Shown: positions 7,057 through 8,445 of the stretch, piece after piece
Position numbering within the stretch: the stretch's first letter is position 1
Layout: the number at the start of each line of letters is the position of its first letter
Assembly: GCA_049515555.1 (NCBI GenBank)
Contig: JBEKTY010000270.1
Span: forward strand, 1 to 8,445
Reading direction: 5' to 3'
From: JBEKTY01 sp049515555
GTDB taxonomy: Bacteria > Planctomycetota > Planctomycetia > Pirellulales > Thermoguttaceae
DNA length: 8,445 bases
Made by a program: the position numbers and the translations under genes
The notes under the pieces: generated by a model
Databases searched by the model: none
What the model was told of the DNA's origin: nothing
What the model saw: only the letters and a program-made list of their open reading frames with translations

Positions 7057-7140
7057 TGCTGCTTGTCTTCGCCGTCGCCAAGCGCAGGCCAGCAGACCGA
7101 CGGCACCGACGCCGAGGAGGGCGAGGGTGGAGGGTTCGGG
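7057..7140 (-). other. Canonical PEP-CTERM sorting signal of copy B
   Basis: Codes for VPEPSTLALLGVGAVGLLAC, then AWRRRRQAA and stop: PEP motif, hydrophobic helix and a basic tail at the very C-terminus, the usual exosortase-recognised arrangement. No exosortase gene is in the window. Confidence 0.85.
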
Positions 7141-7574
7141 AACGGAGACCATATCGGCTGGCCCCCGCGGGGCGAGGCAGTATTCGCTGCCGAGCGCTGT
7201 GGCGGGGACGACGATGCCGGTAATGTCTAGTGGGCCAGAGGGGATGGCCAGGCCGGTCAGGCCCAGGTCGTCTGAAGCAATGCGAACGACAGCACCGTTG
7301 GTGAGGGTGTAGTCGCCAACGGTGAAAGTGTTCGGGCCGAGAGATGTGTTGGCAAACGAGACGTTGTTCAGGCAGACGAGATTGCTTTCGTAAGACTGAG
7401 CGATGTCCGTAGGAGAGACAAGCAGGGCGTTGGTGAGGAGGGGGGCGGTAGAAGTGCGCCCGCTGACGGCGAAGCCGCCGATGGTGCGGATGAGGGCCAG
7501 CGCGCCATCGACATTGGCGGTTTGGCCGGAGATCTCAATGACATCGCCAACGCCAAAGCCGGAAAGGGCGGCAT

Positions 7575-8445
7575 CTATGTCGGCGTTGGTGCCGTAGACG
7601 GTGATCGCCCGAGTGGTGTCTGGTCGATGGTGGCGTCGGTGCCCAATGGAAGGGCCGAGACATCGGCAATAGTGCCGGCAGACACAGGGGAAACGATCCA
7701 CAGGCCCGCCAACACGAAGAGGAGGGGCGAGTACCGCTTCATGCGAACGCTCTGCAGCATGAACAATATCCCCACGCCGCCCAGGACCAGCAGCGTCAGC
7801 GACGAGGGTTCGGGAGTGGAAACCATGTCGGCTGGCCCACGCGGGGCGAGACAATAGCTGCCGGAGGTGGGGTCGGAGGGGATGACGATGCCCGTGATGT
7901 CTAGTGGACCGGAGGGGATGGCCAGGCCAGTCAGGCCCAGATCGTCCGAGGAAATGCGGACGACAGCACCGTTGGTGAGAGCGTAGTCGCCAACGGCGAA
8001 AGTGCTCGGCCCTAGAGATGTGTCGGCAAACGAAACGTCTTGCAGGCAGACGAGATTGCTTTCGTAGGGTTGGGCGATGTCGGAAGGAGAGACGAACACG
8101 GCGTTGGTGAGGAGGGGGAGGGTAGTCGTACGTCCGCTGACGGCGAAGCCGGCGATGCTGCGGACGAGGGCAAGCGCGCCACCGACATCCCCGGTTTGGC
8201 CGGAAATCGTAATGACACCGCCAACGCCAAAGCCGGTAAGGGCGGCATCTATGTCGGCGTTGGTGCCGTAGATGGTGATCGCCCGAGTGGTGTCGCGGAG
8301 TTGAAAGCTCTTGTAAAGGGGATCGGCGGTGAGGTCGGTCGTCGAGAGGATCACGGCCTGGTCGATGGTGGCGTCGGTGCCCAATGGAAGGGCCGAGACA
8401 TCGGCAATAGTGCCGGCAGACACAGGGGAAACGATCCACAGGCCC
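7575..8445 (-). CDS. PEP-CTERM secreted protein, copy A, 5'-partial, reads through into copy B
   Basis: Upstream member of the tandem pair, cut at the window edge within its signal peptide (first visible residues GLWIVSPVSA; about 12 are missing if it matches copy B). The mature part begins GTIADVSALPLG and continues through an intact body with AVILSTTDLTADPLYKSF and DTTRAITIYGTNAD, two OB-fold-like halves by pattern, and CLAPRGPADMV before the sorting signal. PEP lies at 7806-7814, followed by the helix LTLLVLGGVGILFML and QSVR. PEP-CTERM signals are normally at the extreme C-terminus, where an exosortase cleaves them. Here no stop follows: the frame runs into MKRYSPLLF, the signal peptide of copy B, and ends at TAG 7575-7577 after a frameshifted TPLGRSPSTAPTPT. 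The read-through tail is about 60 residues. Function is unknown; it is probably secreted and envelope-associated. Confidence 0.75.
   Translation of the reverse strand, partial: GLWIVSPVSAGTIADVSALPLGTDATIDQAVILSTTDLTADPLYKSFQLRDTTRAITIYGTNADIDAALTGFGVGGVITISGQTGDVGGALALVRSIAGFAVSGRTTTLPLLTNAVFVSPSDIAQPYESNLVCLQDVSFADTSLGPSTFAVGDYALTNGAVVRISSDDLGLTGLAIPSGPLDITGIVIPSDPTSGSYCLAPRGPADMVSTPEPSSLTLLVLGGVGILFMLQSVRMKRYSPLLFVLAGLWIVSPVSAGTIADVSALPLGTDATIDQTPLGRSPSTAPTPT
7621..7707. repeat. Perfect direct repeat, left copy (5' part of PEP-CTERM copy B)
   Basis: Identical over 87 of 87 bases to 8359-8445, at a spacing of 738 bases (246 codons, in frame). It covers the second half of the signal peptide and the first 20 or so mature residues. 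The left edge is the site of the 64-bp deletion; the right edge of the match is limited by the window. Confidence 0.85.
7743..7814 (-). other. Internalised PEP-CTERM signal of copy A
   Basis: Codes for PEPSSLTLLVLGGVGILFML followed by QSVR, directly joined to the MKRYSP start of copy B. It has the PEP motif and helix but is not terminal in the open frame, and its sequence differs from the copy B signal much more than the preceding bodies differ. Confidence 0.75.
8359..8445. repeat. Perfect direct repeat, right copy (5' part of PEP-CTERM copy A)
   Basis: Partner of 7621-7707. It continues to the edge of the window, so the true length of the identical tract is unknown. Confidence 0.85.

Larger units (their letters stand above)
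7054..7742 (-). pseudogene. PEP-CTERM secreted protein, copy B, frameshifted
   Basis: Downstream member of a tandem pair. It starts with a good signal peptide (MKRYSPLLFVLAGLWIVSPVSA, positions 7742 to about 7677; an in-frame ATG at 7760 giving MLQSVRMKRY is an alternative) and GTIADVSALPLGTDATIDQ. At 7620/7621 a 64-bp segment present in copy A is missing. Reading from the start therefore shifts frame and stops at 7575. The rest of the body (DTTRAITVYGTNAD onward) is open in another frame to TAA at 7054 and keeps an intact C-terminal sorting signal: PEP at 7132-7140, a hydrophobic helix, then RRRRQAA. The body is about 83% identical in protein to copy A, so it was under selection until recently. 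The body resembles two OB-fold-like beta domains (motifs DTTRAITxYG and LxxVSFxxTSLGP), an inference from pattern only. Programmed frameshifting or an assembly error is possible but less likely. Confidence 0.7.

Noticed and set aside
7743..8439. Upstream part of the long minus-strand frame ending at 7054 (His/Arg-rich translation)
   Set aside because: It is the out-of-frame reading of copy A; only the part below about 7620 is genuine protein sequence, belonging to copy B.
7054..8445. Direct repeats as a CRISPR array or phage attachment site
   Set aside because: The repetition is explained by two tandem homologous coding sequences; there are no short, regularly spaced repeats and no integrase.

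Overview
The window looks like a piece of a GC-rich planctomycete chromosome, probably of the Pirellulales type. This rests on recognition, not a search. The clues are PEP-CTERM sorting signals, a secreted coiled-coil protein with a Pro/Gly/Met-rich linker, and several palindromic repeat elements scattered between and inside genes. No tRNA, rRNA, CRISPR array or transposase gene is visible.

Left part (1-5716, plus strand): three co-directional genes. First is the C-terminal two thirds or more of an HAE1-type RND efflux pump (AcrB/MexB-like), cut by the window start. It carries the proton-relay Asp pair and Lys, and an extra hydrophobic insert in the TM6-TM7 linker. After a 129-bp gap with two REP-like hairpins comes a 617-residue ArnT/PMT-type membrane glycosyltransferase. 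Its reading frame contains a 77-bp inverted-repeat element and a second repeat-like stretch. Its stop codon abuts the ATG of a LarA-like (lactate racemase N-terminal domain family) protein, so these two genes are probably translationally coupled. The last codons and stop of the LarA-like gene lie inside a heptamer-based inverted repeat.

Middle (5717-6072): a convergent intergenic region. Its left half is a compound inverted-repeat element; the rest has no gene I can support.

Right part (6073-8445, minus strand): reading from the right edge, two tandem genes for small secreted PEP-CTERM proteins, then an exported coiled-coil protein with a strong Shine-Dalgarno. The upstream PEP-CTERM copy (A) has no stop after its sorting signal and runs in frame into the signal peptide of the downstream copy (B). 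Copy B has a 64-bp out-of-frame deletion and is likely a pseudogene. The first 87 visible bases of A match B perfectly, while the bodies are only about 88% identical, which points to recent recombination, gene conversion or an assembly join.

The transport, glycosyltransferase and LarA-like genes have no obvious shared pathway. The right-hand genes share only export to the cell envelope. I see no convincing new defence or mobile system. The most noteworthy signals are the repeats that sit inside or reshape coding sequence, and the fused and broken PEP-CTERM pair.
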